Shown: positions 29,950 to 42,099 of the stretch, piece by piece
How the letters are laid out: each line of letters begins with the position of its first letter
Numbering within the stretch: position 1 is the first letter of the stretch
Origin: Fragum whitleyi
Taxonomy: Eukaryota > Mollusca > Bivalvia > Cardiida > Cardiidae
Length of the DNA: 64,000 bases
Assembly (NCBI GenBank): GCA_948146395.1
Contig: OX411548.1
Coordinates: 34,046,912 to 34,110,911 of the forward strand
Direction: 5' to 3'
Program-made: the position numbers and the translations under genes
The notes under the pieces: model-generated
Told to the model about the DNA's origin: nothing
The model's input: only the letters and a program-made list of their open reading frames with translations
The model's database searches: none

Positions 29950-30719
29950 AGGTGGCAATGGACAGCGGCCGGTCGACTCTATAAACCGGAAGTGGGTTTT
30001 TGTTTATTTTACGGCTCTTTTTGCGCGTTGTTTAAAAATCCGTTTTTTAAGAGATTTTGTTTATGGAAATAACGTAGAATAATGATGGTAAAATATCATA
30101 ACTTAACTTCTTTTCAATATTTGATATCAATTGAATGACTGAATCATTGAATTTAACTATAAAATATGTTAAAATGTCATTCAATGAGGAAGGGTCACTA
30201 TTAAATAACGTAAAAATTTTCTTATTTGCATGGAAAGGTAAGCTGATTTTTTTATCAAATAAATAAAAAATATGGTTTTAAAACATATTGGAAAACAAGA
30301 AAAATTCATTGGGTATAAATTACTTCAAAAAATAAGTTTTTGTTGCATTTTCCCCCCTTAAAATTACAAAAAAAATACTACATTTTTAAGTTTTGAAGGC
30401 ATATTATGCAAATGCAAATGATCAAAGAGAAATTTTCTTGGCAACAGCCATTGTGTACATGTATAAGGTATATCAATGTATGTATTTTATAGCTATCAGC
30501 TGGTACTGAATTTATACTAGACCTATAACGAAAATAAACGTTTTAATGAAAAATTGTCATTACCAGTCAAGGGCAGATAACTCTAGCATGAAAACGAGCA
30601 TGGAAAGGTACCTTCAAATTTTGATATTATGACTATACAATGTTAATCTACAACATATGTGAACAAGAAAAAAAATCATTGGGCGGAAAAAAATGACGCC
30701 ATGTGTCCATTGCTACCTT
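29950..30719. mobile_element. Group C 0.77-kb element (ends AAGGTGGCAATGGACA)
   Basis: Left AATAAGGTGGCAATGGACA mirrors right TGTCCATTGCTACCTTAA (30703-30720). The right flank is TTAA and the left is a mutated version (TAAT). Interior: AT-rich, two copies of AACAAGAAAAA..TCATTGGG-like text (30293-30312 and 30661-30685), no ORF of note. Non-autonomous. TTAA sites recall piggyBac, but the GG start differs from the typical C-rich ends. Confidence 0.65.
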
Positions 30720-31246
30720 AATCATTTTGATATTAAATGAGCACAAACCATAACTCATTCAATATCTTCTATTTTAGAGATGAGACTAGTCGATCTACGG
30801 TAAAGATGCTGAAATAGTTTGGCAACAACGTCAAAGACAACAAAAATCGTAACGTGCTGACTAAAGTAATATTACTTCATTCATCCCAGAATAATTTTTG
30901 CATCAAAAACATTTTACAGGTGGTTTTATTTGGGAAGTAATAAATGTTCTATACCTTTCAAGTGCTTATACATGTATATAAATAAACTTTAGATAAATCC
31001 CATTGATCTCAGCAAGGAATATTTACAGGGTGGGTGGAATGAACAAAACATGTAACAGAACATATTTAATGTATTTAGCTTTATGGCTTAACCTCAGTAA
31101 ATAGTTATACATTTGTATGTTCATTTAGAATATATTAACAATAGTTTTGCGCTATTCCTTCGGTATGAATATCATACTGAGACCAGAAAGTATCATAATG
31201 CCATTCCCATGAAAATGAAAAAGATGGCATAATAAAAAGGAAAGTA

Positions 31247-31478
31247 AAGTTAAATATATTATCGTGAATCTGACACTCATTCTCATCAAAGCACTTTCAG
31301 TTATAAATTATTCGCTCAGCGCTCCATTAAAAAATTCTAAACACTCACTCAAATCATTCTATACACATCGGAATCATTCTAAAACGCTCGAAATCGTTCA
31401 AAAGGCTTCGCAACTTACTTCAAATCGATCAAACCATTCCAATTTACTGGCAGAGCTTTTGAAGCGTCAGATTTGACT
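31247..31478 (-). mobile_element. Family A MITE, half copy
   Basis: AAGTTAAATATATTATCGTG, GACACTCATTCTCATCAAAG, TCGCTCAGCGCTCC, TTCTAAACACTCACTCAAAT, then CAAATCGATCAAACC and CTGGCAGAGC. It stops before the palindrome. Confidence 0.75.
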
Positions 31479-31521
31479 GAGAGTAGTAACAAAAGTCTAT
31501 TTAAAGCAGATTATAAATCTA

Positions 31522-32522
31522 TACTGAGCGACTTTAAAAACGCAACAAAGTAAATTTGAAATTTGAGTACAGAAAAGTAGATTTGGTTTAACTAAATTTA
31601 GCTGAAATCATAAAAACAAGATCTTCTGTTGAATCGACTTAATCTTGATTTGATTTGACGCTTTAGTTGGTTTCGGCATAGCAATCTATTGTTCACTCTT
31701 TCTTTGTCATTGCACTTTTCTTGGATGATTGATTTAACAAATCAAAAGTGTGGAGGGTAATCAACGATAGACATTTCAAAAACCGTTAAAAGAAGCGAAA
31801 GCAAACTCACTCGCTTTGCAAAGAATGTACTCTTAATTGAGTAAGTCAAAAGGGAAAGTGTTCCTTAGAATCGGATTGTCGTTAAACTCGACCAGACTAA
31901 AAATTATTGATTAATTCGTTCAATATTTAAACATCTGCATGGTAGGACCTTGCCAAAAAGGCGTTTCAGAAGACTTAACGTGTTAAAATGACGTTAGTGT
32001 CATGCCGTATTTACGCTTAAAATGGCATCTAAATTCTAAACGAGTTGTTTGGTAAGGGGTTAAAAGCGTGAACAGACTATGTTTGCCAAAACCGAATTCA
32101 CATGAACAACATTTGTGGTTCTACGAACGGCATGGAAAAGCATGTAAGTGACGTCATTTCTGTTCAAAAAGATGACGTTTTTGGTGTAGTCTTTGCACCA
32201 AACGCGCTTAAACGCAGTATTCATGATTTGTTTGACCTCTTGATTCATTCAAATTAACTCTGAAATTTGTTTGGCTTTTGTTTCATTTGAAAAGAAAATA
32301 TCGTTCAAGCAGTAGGGCTATGGAGAAATTTCAACTTTCGAGGGTATGCTTAAAAGTGTCCCCGTATTGGGAATACAAGAGAATGTTTCAGAATAACATT
32401 GATGTTGGGATAAAGTTTACTTGTTAATGTAACAAATAAAGTATATTTCAGTGCGAGTCTATTCACTAATATTTGCATTTAAGTGACGTTTTTAAGAATT
32501 GCGTTTTTAAAGGCGCTCAGTA
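31522..32522. mobile_element. 1.0-kb Tc1/mariner-like element with about 22-bp inverted ends
   Basis: TATACTGAGCGACTTTAAA then AACGCAA at 31520 mirrors TTGCGTTTTTAAAG then GCGCTCAGTATA ending at 32524. TA lies on both sides. The TA site, TACTGAGC start and an AAAACGCAA-like subterminal word fit Tc1/IS630-type ends, an inference. The interior holds only a 62-codon minus ORF and no DDE motif, so any transposase is gone. Confidence 0.7.
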
Positions 32523-32524
32523 TA

Positions 32525-35010
32525 TTTATAGTAGATTTCATTATCGGTTAATAAAAAAAAAATATCGTTCATTTCGTTAAAAATCAAAGTACTGAAAGTA
32601 CTGATAAGTTCGAATGCGTTCAAGAGACGGTGACCTCAATCCACTAACAAAGCTTACGCCTCCCTCCCTCCACAGGTGATCACTTAATACGTCGCGTCTT
32701 TTTACGGGCGTATATAAATCAATGTTTTTCAACAACGATATACGCTGAAACCCCGCTACTTAACGGAGGCTGAGCAATTGATCTGCAATAACGAAACGAA
32801 ACCAAATTTTGAAGTCACGGAGGTCGAAGTCACAATTTAACTTCGTCCAAAAATTTTCTTCAGATTCAAACTCATTAAGTAAAAGACCATATTTTCAAAA
32901 CATAGGGGCGGTTTTTACCGACATTGGATCACAAATGACGTTGAGTTAGTCCCAACGACGTTGATGATATTTTTAACTTTTTTCACGAAGCAAACGACAT
33001 AGCATAGTAAAACTTTGTACGAGAGCCATTCTTTATTTATAATCTTATAGGAAAACACTAAAAAAATGGTAGAAAATTGGTTGGCTTTGAGAGACGCTAT
33101 TTTCATTTAGGATGCGTCATACTTTTTCGCAGGTTAGTCGTTGGATTATGAAATAAAGACGTCTTCTGCCATTTTTTTCTTACTAACGAAACTAGCGTTT
33201 AATGAATTTGGCATTGTTTATGAACAGTGATATATTTTATCTGAATTTAGTGCTTAAAAGGCCGCGTATTTAACGACGTCAGTCAGAACAATTGAAACGA
33301 CGTTATGTTATCCCTTTCATTTTTTAGGAAAGTCTATGCGCGATATCATCAACATATTGTGTACAAGCATGCATGATTTCTATTCATTTAATTTTACCCT
33401 CGCTTGGATTAGGCCGAGTCGTTATTAGACAATTTAACGCGTTTGTTTTATCGTCGTTTTATTCTTGACTGTAGATCAAAGTTTTACATTGAAATGTTTA
33501 ACTGTCTACTTTAAATAGTGCTTCATTCATTCATGTTCTATGTCTCATAAAAATGTTTTGCCTTATTTGCATATTCGCGAAACCGGACAAGAATTTTGTC
33601 AATAAGTATATATTGGTGCTCACTTTTAATCAATGCACACGCGGATGATATGATTACCATGTGCGAATCGAGGAGAAAAGAGCATAATTGTAGGTATTCC
33701 GGTGGGAGTAGAGCGAATTGGACCTGAAAGCAAAATACTGGGATTGGTAAACTCGTTCGGATCTGAAAAAAGGCTGTAGTGACCTTGTGATTATCTTCAA
33801 TGATAGCGCACGTGTGTATATTTGCACAAGTGAATTCATGTCTAGGCAATTTTAAAGAAAATGGACAAAAGCAGAAAAAGAAGATAACTGTTTGCCAACC
33901 TTCATCGATCCTTGCTGCGTCCATAATCAAGTGAAATTATCGCGCTATTTGGAAATGGTTTACCGTTTTTATAGAACAGAACAGAAAAGAAGAACATATC
34001 TTTTATATTCATCCAAGTACAATGGGGTATAATATGGACAATATACATTAATAATGTTATTTGTTATAATTTAAGTACTTCCGGTAAAACAAATAGATGA
34101 ATGATTGGATTGGGGAAATTTTAGGCTCATCCGAGGGATAGAAGCGCTACTATACAGTTGTAGTTACCATTTCATGTACTTTGAAGAATTATATTTTGTT
34201 ATCAGTGATAAACTAGTGGACAAGAAATATTGCCGGTTGGGACTTAAAACATCGCAGCTAAAGGTAAAATATGCTATAGCTACGACGTTTCGGTCTAAAT
34301 TTGATGTAATTAATTGAAATTAGATCTTTTGTGTTGGGATAATTATTTTTTTATTTGTTTGAGTACAAAATACAACGACATGCATAGATATTCATATAGT
34401 AAATCGTGCCGAGATGGCTATATCCCCTGGTTTTTCCGTTCTTGTTCGAAACGAAAATTACAAGGAAAGGGGTTTGGGGAATATGAGAAAACCGAAACAA
34501 AATATTTATATTACACAAGAATGAAACAACAAAATTTCAGATATAAACGAGAGGTATAAATTGCCGGGACAGTTGAGAACAAAAGTTGTCTGGTATTGGG
34601 GTAAATTTTACTTCATATATGTAAGAACATTCCATTCGTTTGTAAACTTGACCTTTCGTAACTCATGAGTACAGATTTCATTCATAAAAGGTCAGATAAT
34701 ATTGTAATAGGTCATCAGGTCGTGTGGTATGACCAATCAGAAAACGGCTTTTGTTTACACATGGATGAGTTCAACTCGTGTCATAGGAGAGTACACGAGA
34801 AAAAAGATTTTACGGATAGAAGTAATAAAAGAGAATATTTACTGGATCGGGTTTTTAATACAGATAAATAATCTGTATATGTTGCGCGTTTCTAATTATG
34901 GTTTACGGAACAATGAGGAACAAAACATTTGAACCATTTTGTTGAAGTGTTTAATAAGACCGTCCAGAAAGAGAAACTAGACCTCTCAAAGAAGCTATAA
35001 AATAATTCTA
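32525..35010. other. Longest repeat-poor stretch, no gene recognised
   Basis: Several ORFs of 60-130 codons on both strands, the longest on the minus strand at 33538-33930. None shows a domain I recognise. A pyrimidine-rich acceptor-like TTTTGCTTTCAG on the minus strand near 33723 precedes a possible exon, but no partner exon can be argued. A CT-rich TCCCTCCCTC patch sits at 32662. Confidence 0.4.
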
Positions 35011-35014
35011 CGAA

Positions 35015-35140
35015 AATAGGTTGCGAAATTACCAAATAAGCAGATCACGTGATTGGCTTGTGCCATTGCCACAATACAGAGAAAACAGATCGTGACATTA
35101 CCAAATTAGCAGATCACGTGATTGGCTAGTGCTATTGTCA
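35015..35140 (+). repeat. 69-bp tandem duplication with ATCACGTGAT
   Basis: ATTACCAAATAAGCAGATCA at 35028 and ATTACCAAATTAGCAGATCA at 35097, each followed by CGTGATTGGCT and TGCCATTG or TGCTATTG. Each unit holds one CACGTG E-box in a TCACGTGA palindrome. Regulatory use is possible but not shown by the sequence. Confidence 0.85.
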
Positions 35141-35457
35141 ATAGCTGACATTATTGGACTTGAGTTATCACATGATGTCCAAATATAGTAATGCAAACTT
35201 GTGATACAAGTAAATTCGTACACCACTTTTTAATATAAATCGTTTAAAACATAAATTAGCGTCTTAAAAATATACATGAAGTGAAAGTTATGTAATTGTA
35301 CAGCATTATTTCTTATTGATATGATTAACTGTATGTCTTTGTCAAGTTGAGATATACAAAATAGGCCGAAGTGTATTCACATCCTGTTCACGTGATATGT
35401 GTTCTCAAAAAACCCGAAATGAAATTATCTTGTGTACATTTTGCGGTTTTGTTAAAT

Positions 35458-35491
35458 CTAAGTTGGAATTGCTTCGCATTCCAACTTAAAA
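35458..35491. repeat. Short perfect hairpin
   Basis: CTAAGTTGGAATGCGAAGC-type palindrome: TAAGTTGGAATTGCTTCGC pairs with GCATTCCAACTTA. The stem is about 13 bp with a tiny loop. Confidence 0.75.
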
Positions 35492-35799
35492 ACTATATGC
35501 AATACCACAAAAATCTTTATCACAATACAGTTTAAGTCTCTGGCACATATTCGTTACACATCCCAGTAGGCGGAAGAATACATTTATCACGGTAAAATGA
35601 AGACAAATCGAAATGTTTTTACTTTCAAGTCATGTGAGAAGAGAGCTGCTAGGCGGTAAATTAAATTAATTTAGCTTTTATGCAATCTGTATAGAGACAC
35701 CGTTTTGGCGTCCTTTTCCGTATGTTTTAGAGGTTCGTAGTTTTTTTTCTTTTGTGATTCTGTTACTGTTATATGAGGCTTTTGTCTCCAATTAATTCA

Positions 35800-36186
35800 T
35801 TTTAGAACATAGTGAAAATGACAAGCTGAATAATATTGGAATAATTTTGAATTGAAATTGAATGATCGAGAGAAGTCAGTTTTGAATGACGGATGAACAG
35901 AATTAGCGACATTTATTGCCTCCCCTTAATAAAATATGCATACAAGTGATAGCTTTTTATGTCTTCGTGAACCAATCAGACGCTTACAAATCAATTGAGT
36001 CAGGTAAATCATGGATTTTTTCTATCCATTTTTATTTTATAAGATTCAATATAGGTGTTGATCATATTATTTTGGTGATTCTGAATGGTTTGAGTCAGTG
36101 TTCGGAAAGACTGAATGGAGCGCTAGGTGAGCGCTTTAGAATGCTCTTGATTGCAATGAGAATCGATTCTACGATGTTCTTAACTG
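35800..36186 (+). mobile_element. Family A MITE, old copy, left palindrome arm lost
   Basis: Left AGAACATAGTGAAAATGACA; GACGGATGAACAGAATTAGC without the mirror arm; TTGCCTCCCCTTAATAAAAT; A2-like core GTCTTCGTGAACCAATCAG; right GGAGCGCTAGGTGAGCGC and GATGTTCTTAACTG. The TA flanks are lost (GA on the right). Confidence 0.8.
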
Positions 36187-36439
36187 GAATTTATCACTAG
36201 CCACAGTCTGCGTCCGTAACATTGCTGTTTGATAGTCATACATTAAACTTGTAGGTGAGAGAAAATAACAAAAACATCAAATTTATTAGGAAATTCACAT
36301 TCACATGAATCATTTGCTGTTAAAAGTCAATAGAATCGTCTCAATAAGACGATTCAATTGAGTTTTAACAACTGAGGAGTTTTGAAAATTTAGCAATAAT
36401 ATGTATGTTCAATCAAAAAAGTATGTTTCAAATTTGTAA

Positions 36440-36525
36440 ATAAAAACGTGTATTTAGTGGTCCTTTTTCTTTAACGACCGGTTTTTGATGGTCCCGTTAG
36501 TGGTCGCTTAAAACAGATTTTACTG
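36440..36525 (-). mobile_element. Group D (Tigger/pogo-like) end fragment
   Basis: The minus strand reads CAGTAAAATCTGTTTTAAGC, GACCACTAACGGGACC and AAAACCGGTCGTTAAAG, starting at 36525 with TA at 36526-27. The other end was not found. An unrelated hairpin (GAATCGTCTCAATAAGACGA) lies at 36331-36350. Confidence 0.6.
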
Positions 36526-37075
36526 TACTCCAAATAATACATGTAGCTAAAGCAATCATATTTAATAGAACAAGGATAGCGTTGTTGGGATCCATTGATG
36601 TTTTTATTAAGGATTTCAATGTTTTTACGTGTAGAATACATCAAGCAATTCCAATTGTATTTGAATACTAATACATGAAAGTAATAGAAAATGTTTTCAT
36701 ATGTAAGAGAGAAAATACTCACACTAAATAAATAAAAATAGTTTAGGAATTTTGTATTCGCAGTATCTAAATGAAAAATGGTTCATATATTTAATTATAC
36801 AAAGCACGTGCTAGGACAGAAAAGATAAAGTAACAATGAGACAGAAATAAGATATCGGTACCATATTTAGACATAGTTCCAAATATAACCATAATAAAAC
36901 AGAACGTCCGGAAAGTGACATTCACTGACGTTTGATGGGAGTGAATTAAGGCGTGAATTTAGCCTTAAACCAAAGGAAAATTAAGAATCTTGTAAATATA
37001 TGATTCTATCATTCATACAAAAGGCTGAAATTAAAATGTGACTATAGCTTCACATCGTGATATCTACTAGACAAA

Positions 37076-38725
37076 TAAGTCTGTGCGTGACATTTCCAAC
37101 AATTTCAAAATGCACACAAGGCAAAGACAAGGGCCAGCCTGTGCATGCGAACAGTCTAGTCAGAGTCTTCACTGTGCGATTTATAGATAAATAAGGTCTC
37201 AAAGTATTTTTGGACAGTTAGGCGAAAATCCAAATGCCCTTTGTGGATTTCAAGCTTGCCTTATGTTTCCGCTTAAGGACGATTTCGGGAGTTCGTTCTT
37301 GCGCAACGTCTTTGCGCATCGAACTCTTCAAAAAGGAGTAAGCGCTCTAAACTTGCACTTATCTCGTACGTAACAAAAACACAACAAAACCACTCTTAAT
37401 TTCTATATTTCGAGGAAAATGCCTCCATGAAGACGATTAACATATCCTGTCACTAAAAATAATTATATATATTATCGCAGCCATTTAATTTTATAGAATA
37501 AAGGATATGACGTCACGTCGTTTTTGTAGGTATTTGTGACGTTAACGTTCCCGCGCATAATCAGACATCAAACAACGTTATCAGTCGTGAATCCGATAGC
37601 TACATGTAACCGCCACATTTCATTTTGACGGGGTGAATTTTTGAAAGGTTGATCTTGATAAACGATCCTGTCGTTGTCAAATGATCTTGTCAGATTTTTA
37701 ATTTCCAATGTATGGATTAATTTTTTAACAAACCTGGGTGTATTTGAAATTTATTTGGGGATGGGGGTGTGAGCGAGGTAGATGACCTTGATCTCATCAA
37801 TTGACTTCGATAAAGGAATTTGATGATGCTTATTGACAAGATTAGTTATTATTCCATATGTAAGTATTCTATTTTCAATAGGCTTGAATATTTTTGAAAT
37901 TACTAGATTTTTGCGTGATTTATGTAACGTTGGCCTTGATATATGACCTTGACCTTTTCATATGATTTGACCTTGGGATTTGTTGACGCAAAACAAAGAG
38001 ATACCCTATTTGTTGAGGTATTCAACTTCATAATCGATCAATTTAAGAAGGATTGAATATCATTGATTTTGTTCATAAAATTGGCACGAGAAAAAGAATC
38101 AGGAGTGATTTTTTTCCCTAGCGTCAAAACTGGGTGACCTAGAATTTTGCATTTTTTCTAAAAAATTAGCACGGTGACCATACCTTTTTAATATCAATAT
38201 CACACGAACATATAATTATCTACAAAATATAGAAAAAATAAAATTTTCTATCTCAGGGTTTTTGACAAATTTGATCAAAAGTAATAAATTTTGAAAATAT
38301 TCTCGTTCATTTTCGATATTCCCGGTTTTTACGAATGGGGGAATAATACCTAAAAAATCACTATGTTTCCTTTCAATCGATAATTGTGTATTATATTAAG
38401 TGCAAATAACTTCTTATCTATGAAATCAAAATAAATTGATATGAGTTGTTTGATAAGATTTGCTTGTGTAATGGTTTTATGTCATTACCAAGAAATGAAA
38501 AGCTGGGAAAAAATCGGACAAAAATTTACTCGATACCTATGACATTCTATGACGTTTTACGAAGAATCTGATTCGGTGACCCCCTTTTTTCTTTCCATTT
38601 TTGCAATCGCCTTACTTTAATCTACAAAATATGAAAATATAAGAAAATTCTATCTCAGGAAATAAAATCTAGAAATCGTCCTTAAAGCACATGGTAATTT
38701 GTTGGAAATGTGATGCACAGGCTCA
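37076..38725 (+). mobile_element. Family B MITE interrupted by a 1.41-kb element
   Basis: Left part 37076-37272 (TAAGTCTGTGCGTGACATTT then CCAACAATTTC, AAGGCAAAGAC, CAGAGTCTTCACTGTGCG, AGGTCTCAAAGTA). Right part 38686-38725 (TTTGTTGGAAATGTGATGCA then CAGGCTCA). Together they make 237 bp, the family length, so the two halves belong to one copy. Confidence 0.88.
37273..38685. mobile_element. Group C 1.41-kb element at TTAA, nested in family B
   Basis: TTAAGGACGATTTC at 37273 mirrors GAAATCGTCCTTAA at 38672-38685. If TTAA is the duplicated target, the element proper is 37277-38681 with ends GGACGATTTC / GAAATCGTCC. The interior has repeated GACCTTGA words (37780-37980), several AAAATTTTCTATCTCAGG-like strings (38240 and 38645) and no ORF of note. 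It is therefore non-autonomous. Confidence 0.82.
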
Positions 38726-38889
38726 AATGTTTTCGGAATGATTTGAAATTGAAATCACATGGGTTGGATGAACGAGTTTCGAAGAATCAAATAAATGAAA
38801 AGTTGTAATAGAATATCACTTTTTGTTCTAATAGATGAAACTTGTTATATGTTATATATAAACTAATTTTAATAAATATCCACTAAGTT

Positions 38890-39043
38890 CTCTGTGTCGG
38901 TCTCTGTCTCTCTGTCTGTGACTGTCTCTGTCTCTCTGTCTGTTTCCCTTTCTCTCTCTCACACACACACACTCTCTCTCTCTGTCCCTCTCTCGTTTTC
39001 TCTCTCTTTCCTACCTCTCCCCCCCCCCTCTCTCTCTCTCTCT

Positions 39044-39116
<73 letters not shown>

Positions 39117-39143
39117 CCTCCCTTTTCCTCTGTCTCTGTCTCT
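38890..39143 (+). repeat. CT/TC microsatellite, 250 bp
   Basis: Starts as TCTCTGTC variants, includes a CACACACACACA patch and C runs, then a long pure CT run about 39048-39112. It produces serine/leucine (plus) and arginine/glutamate (minus) ORFs that are not genes. Confidence 0.98.
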
Positions 39144-39149
39144 AGGGTT

Positions 39150-39745
39150 CTTCCCTGTGGGGAGACTTACATTCTGACAAAGTTTTATGAACATTGGGCC
39201 ATAATTCCGACTCCTAGAGTGTAACAAAAAAGTTATCGTTAAGGCCCCTATTCCTGTGATTTGAAAATGATCCTTTTCAACTTTAAAATGAATCGTCATT
39301 GTAACTAGTCAAACTTTCTGGTCATTTTCATAAAAATCTGTCCATATTTATTGCCCCTAGAGTGTCCACAAAAAAACTTGCCTAAATAGACGGATTTTTC
39401 CTTGATATCACACGGCTCCATCCCAACTTCAATAGCGTTCATTCTTTTGACTACTAAAATATTCTGACCAAGTTTCATGAAGATCTGGTCATATTTGTGG
39501 CTCCTTGAGTTTAAAAAGGAAATTCATAATTGAGACCCTGTTCCCTTGATACATGTATCACATAGATCCTTCCCAATTTTAATAGGGATCATCCCTGTGG
39601 CTAGGCAATAATATTGATAAAATTTCATGTTTATGGCCTCTTGAGTGTTAACACTAAAACTGTTGACGACGAGTGACACACGATGCACGACGGATGACAG
39701 ACATTCAATGACCGCAAAAGCTCGCCGTGTACAAGTTTGATTATT
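39150..39745 (+). mobile_element. ACGGACG-tailed element with about 150-bp diverged units
   Basis: CTGACAAAGTTTTATGAACA, CTGACCAAGTTTCATGAAGA and TTGATAAAATTTCATGTTTA mark successive units, each followed by a TGGCC..CTTGAGTGT-like stretch. The tail GACGACGAGTGACACACGAT and GACGGATGACAGAC ends the element. Same architecture as 11990-12490. Confidence 0.7.
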
Positions 39746-39759
39746 ATCCCCATATCATG

Positions 39760-40925
39760 GGGTCCAATGTTTTACATGGAAATGAAGATCAAATCTTTAA
39801 AAACATTTCTTCGACGTAAACTTTTAGCTTGAAAATTTGATACTTTCTAAAACAAATAATCCTCGGAGCATTTAGGAGAAAAATATCACATTTGTGTGCC
39901 GACTTAAAGATAAGCCCCGTGTTTTTGAAAATCCATTTCTCATATGATTTGTCACAAATTCCACAAGAAAGAAAGGGATATTTTATAATGCATTCACAAT
40001 GATGTCCGTATAAAACACGAAAAGCATAATAATTGGAAATGTTTTTTGGCATGATAGAGGTTTAGTTTTTCCGATCATTTCCTGGCTTTCTTGAATTACT
40101 TTATTCATTCCGCGTCGTTATTGTCTAAAAAGGGATGGTATTGCTGTTTATAAATTGATTAACTTGCGATAAAAAAAATATGTAAAGCCATGATTATACA
40201 TTATGAAATACAAAATAAGTATATTAAACACATATTCAAATGCTATTTGATATATAATTCTGAGTCATCTCACTATGATACGTCAATGTGCCTATTTCAT
40301 GTCAGCTACAGGTTACCATAGAGATGAAAATGCACTAAATACTTTAAATTTCGTTGGATGTATTCGATGAGCCTATTCAATATTGTTTATGTTATAATTC
40401 TAGAAGCAATTGTTGTAAGAATATAGAATAATGAAAGATTTACATCACGTTTCCCGCTACTTTTTTGACAGCCCTCGTACTTGAGTTCCCGGTTACTCTT
40501 TTTGCGTTGACAAGGTTAAAGATTGTGCTATTTGTCACATGAAGAACGCGTTCACCTCTTTTCATTATATTCGCTTATTAAACCTTTTGTAAATTATAAA
40601 GGAATTAATGATTAAGATCTTAATGCAAATCAACGAGGTGCCCTATTTGATTTAGGAACTTAGACGCTTGAAAAATATATGAAAAAAAGAGATAAAAAAA
40701 TCGACCACTGTTTGGATCAATTTGTGTCATTTTAGTTTATGACCAGTATTCATGGATATTGGCTGCAGTTGACAAACGTTTCCAAGATTGAGTCAATGTC
40801 CTCTATTTCAGACGCTAGTTCCATTGTACTGAGACTTTCACCGACATCTAACATTTTCATTGTTCATGTTCTTCTGTCAAGACTTTTTCAGCAAATCAGA
40901 AATATGTATGATTTGCCAATTGTAA
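39760..40925. other. AT-rich DNA, nothing recognised
   Basis: Short ORFs (87 codons minus at 39789, 65 codons plus at 40739) with no recognisable motif. Confidence 0.4.
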
Positions 40926-40929
40926 TACA

Positions 40930-41367
40930 CGTTTAAGAACTTCATAAAATTGACTCTCATTCCGATCAAAACCATTCTGAATCGCTCACTCAGCGTTCCA
41001 ATGATTCAATACAAACACTCGCAAAAAACATTCAAAAAAGCTCTCATTTCACCAAATAGATAAGATCAACGACTATATTCGACACAAAAATGGATAGAAA
41101 ATATCTACAAATTCTCTGATGAATTTTGTAAGTGTCTGGTTGGTTCGCGAAAACATAAAAAAATATTAAGAAAACTCGTATGCATATTCTATTCATAGGA
41201 GGTATGTAATATCGCTTATTGTGTTCATCTTAAACAAAAATAGCTATATTGGATTACCTTCCTTTAATTTCATTTAAAACTCACTCCTGGCTCTCATTGA
41301 ATTTCACTTCGAAATACATGTAATTCCAAGTTCATTCAGCTTGTCACTTTCACAATGTTCTAAACTG
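40930..41367 (-). mobile_element. Family A MITE, 438 bp, diverged
   Basis: Left CGTTTAAGAACTTCATAAAA (TA flank lost), GAATCGCTCACTCAGCG; palindrome weak (GGAGGTATGTAATATCGC / GGATTACCTTCC); right GTTCTAAACTG with TA at 41368-69. Confidence 0.88.
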
Positions 41368-41605
41368 TAATTCATTACTGAATTACCTCATTAAATTGAA
41401 AGAACAGAAGTTGTTAATATTATGACCACCCCCAAAAAATAAACGTCGTATTGTTAGAACCTGTATAAAATTGTTAAAACGACAAGAAAATTTATACTCT
41501 TTTAGGACAACAATTTCTGTAAGATCCGTGGTTACAGAAACAAACCGTTTTTGTAAAAGTTTTGCTTGTATGTTTAAATGAACTGTGCTTAACGATGGTA
41601 CTGTA

Positions 41606-42042
41606 CAGTTAGTTACATCGTGAAATTGACATTAGCCTCAATCAAAACCATTCTAAATCACTCAATCAGCGCTCCAATCATTCATTCCAAACACTCACTC
41701 AAACCATTCAAAACGCCCAAACCCATTGAAAAACATAGAATCAACAACGACGTACAAAATAGATTTGGATAGAGAAAAATCGCGATTTTACTGATATAAT
41801 TCAATTCGTAAGCGCCTAATAGGTTCTTGGAGAAATAGTATTCCTTTTATGGAACTTGTATGCATTTTTTTTATTAAAGGGAGGCAATCAATATCGCAAA
41901 TTTTGTTCATCCAGAACAAAATTTGCGATTTAGGATTACCTCCTTTTAAATTCACTCAAAACTCGCTCCCCACACTCATTCAATTTCATTCCTAAATCAT
42001 TCCAAAATCATTCACTTTGAAATTTCACGATGTTGTTAGCTG
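41606..42042 (-). mobile_element. Family A MITE, 437 bp (A1), hairpin variant
   Basis: TA at 41604-05 and 42043-44; CAGTTAGTTACATCGTG to TTGTTAGCTG. The palindrome reads ATATCGCAAATTTTGTTC / GAACAAAATTTGCGAT. The usual GCTAAT / ATTAGC is GCAAAT / ATTTGC, so both arms changed together. Confidence 0.95.
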
Positions 42043-42099
42043 TATGCATTGAATTGGAATCAACGATGAATTCTGCGACAGATATCAGTTGGTACTAAT

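Noticed and set aside
33538..33930. 130-codon minus-strand ORF, the longest non-repeat frame, with an acceptor-like TTTTGCTTTCAG inside
   Set aside because: No domain is recognisable, a second frame is also open over the same bases, and no partner exon or promoter could be argued. Length is within chance for AT-rich DNA.
37273..38685. Firm assignment of the TTAA elements to piggyBac
   Set aside because: Only the TTAA target supports it. The terminal GG and the lack of a transposase leave the superfamily open.
38894..39299. Serine/leucine-rich ORF and arginine/glutamate-rich ORF on opposite strands
   Set aside because: Both are readings of the CT microsatellite.
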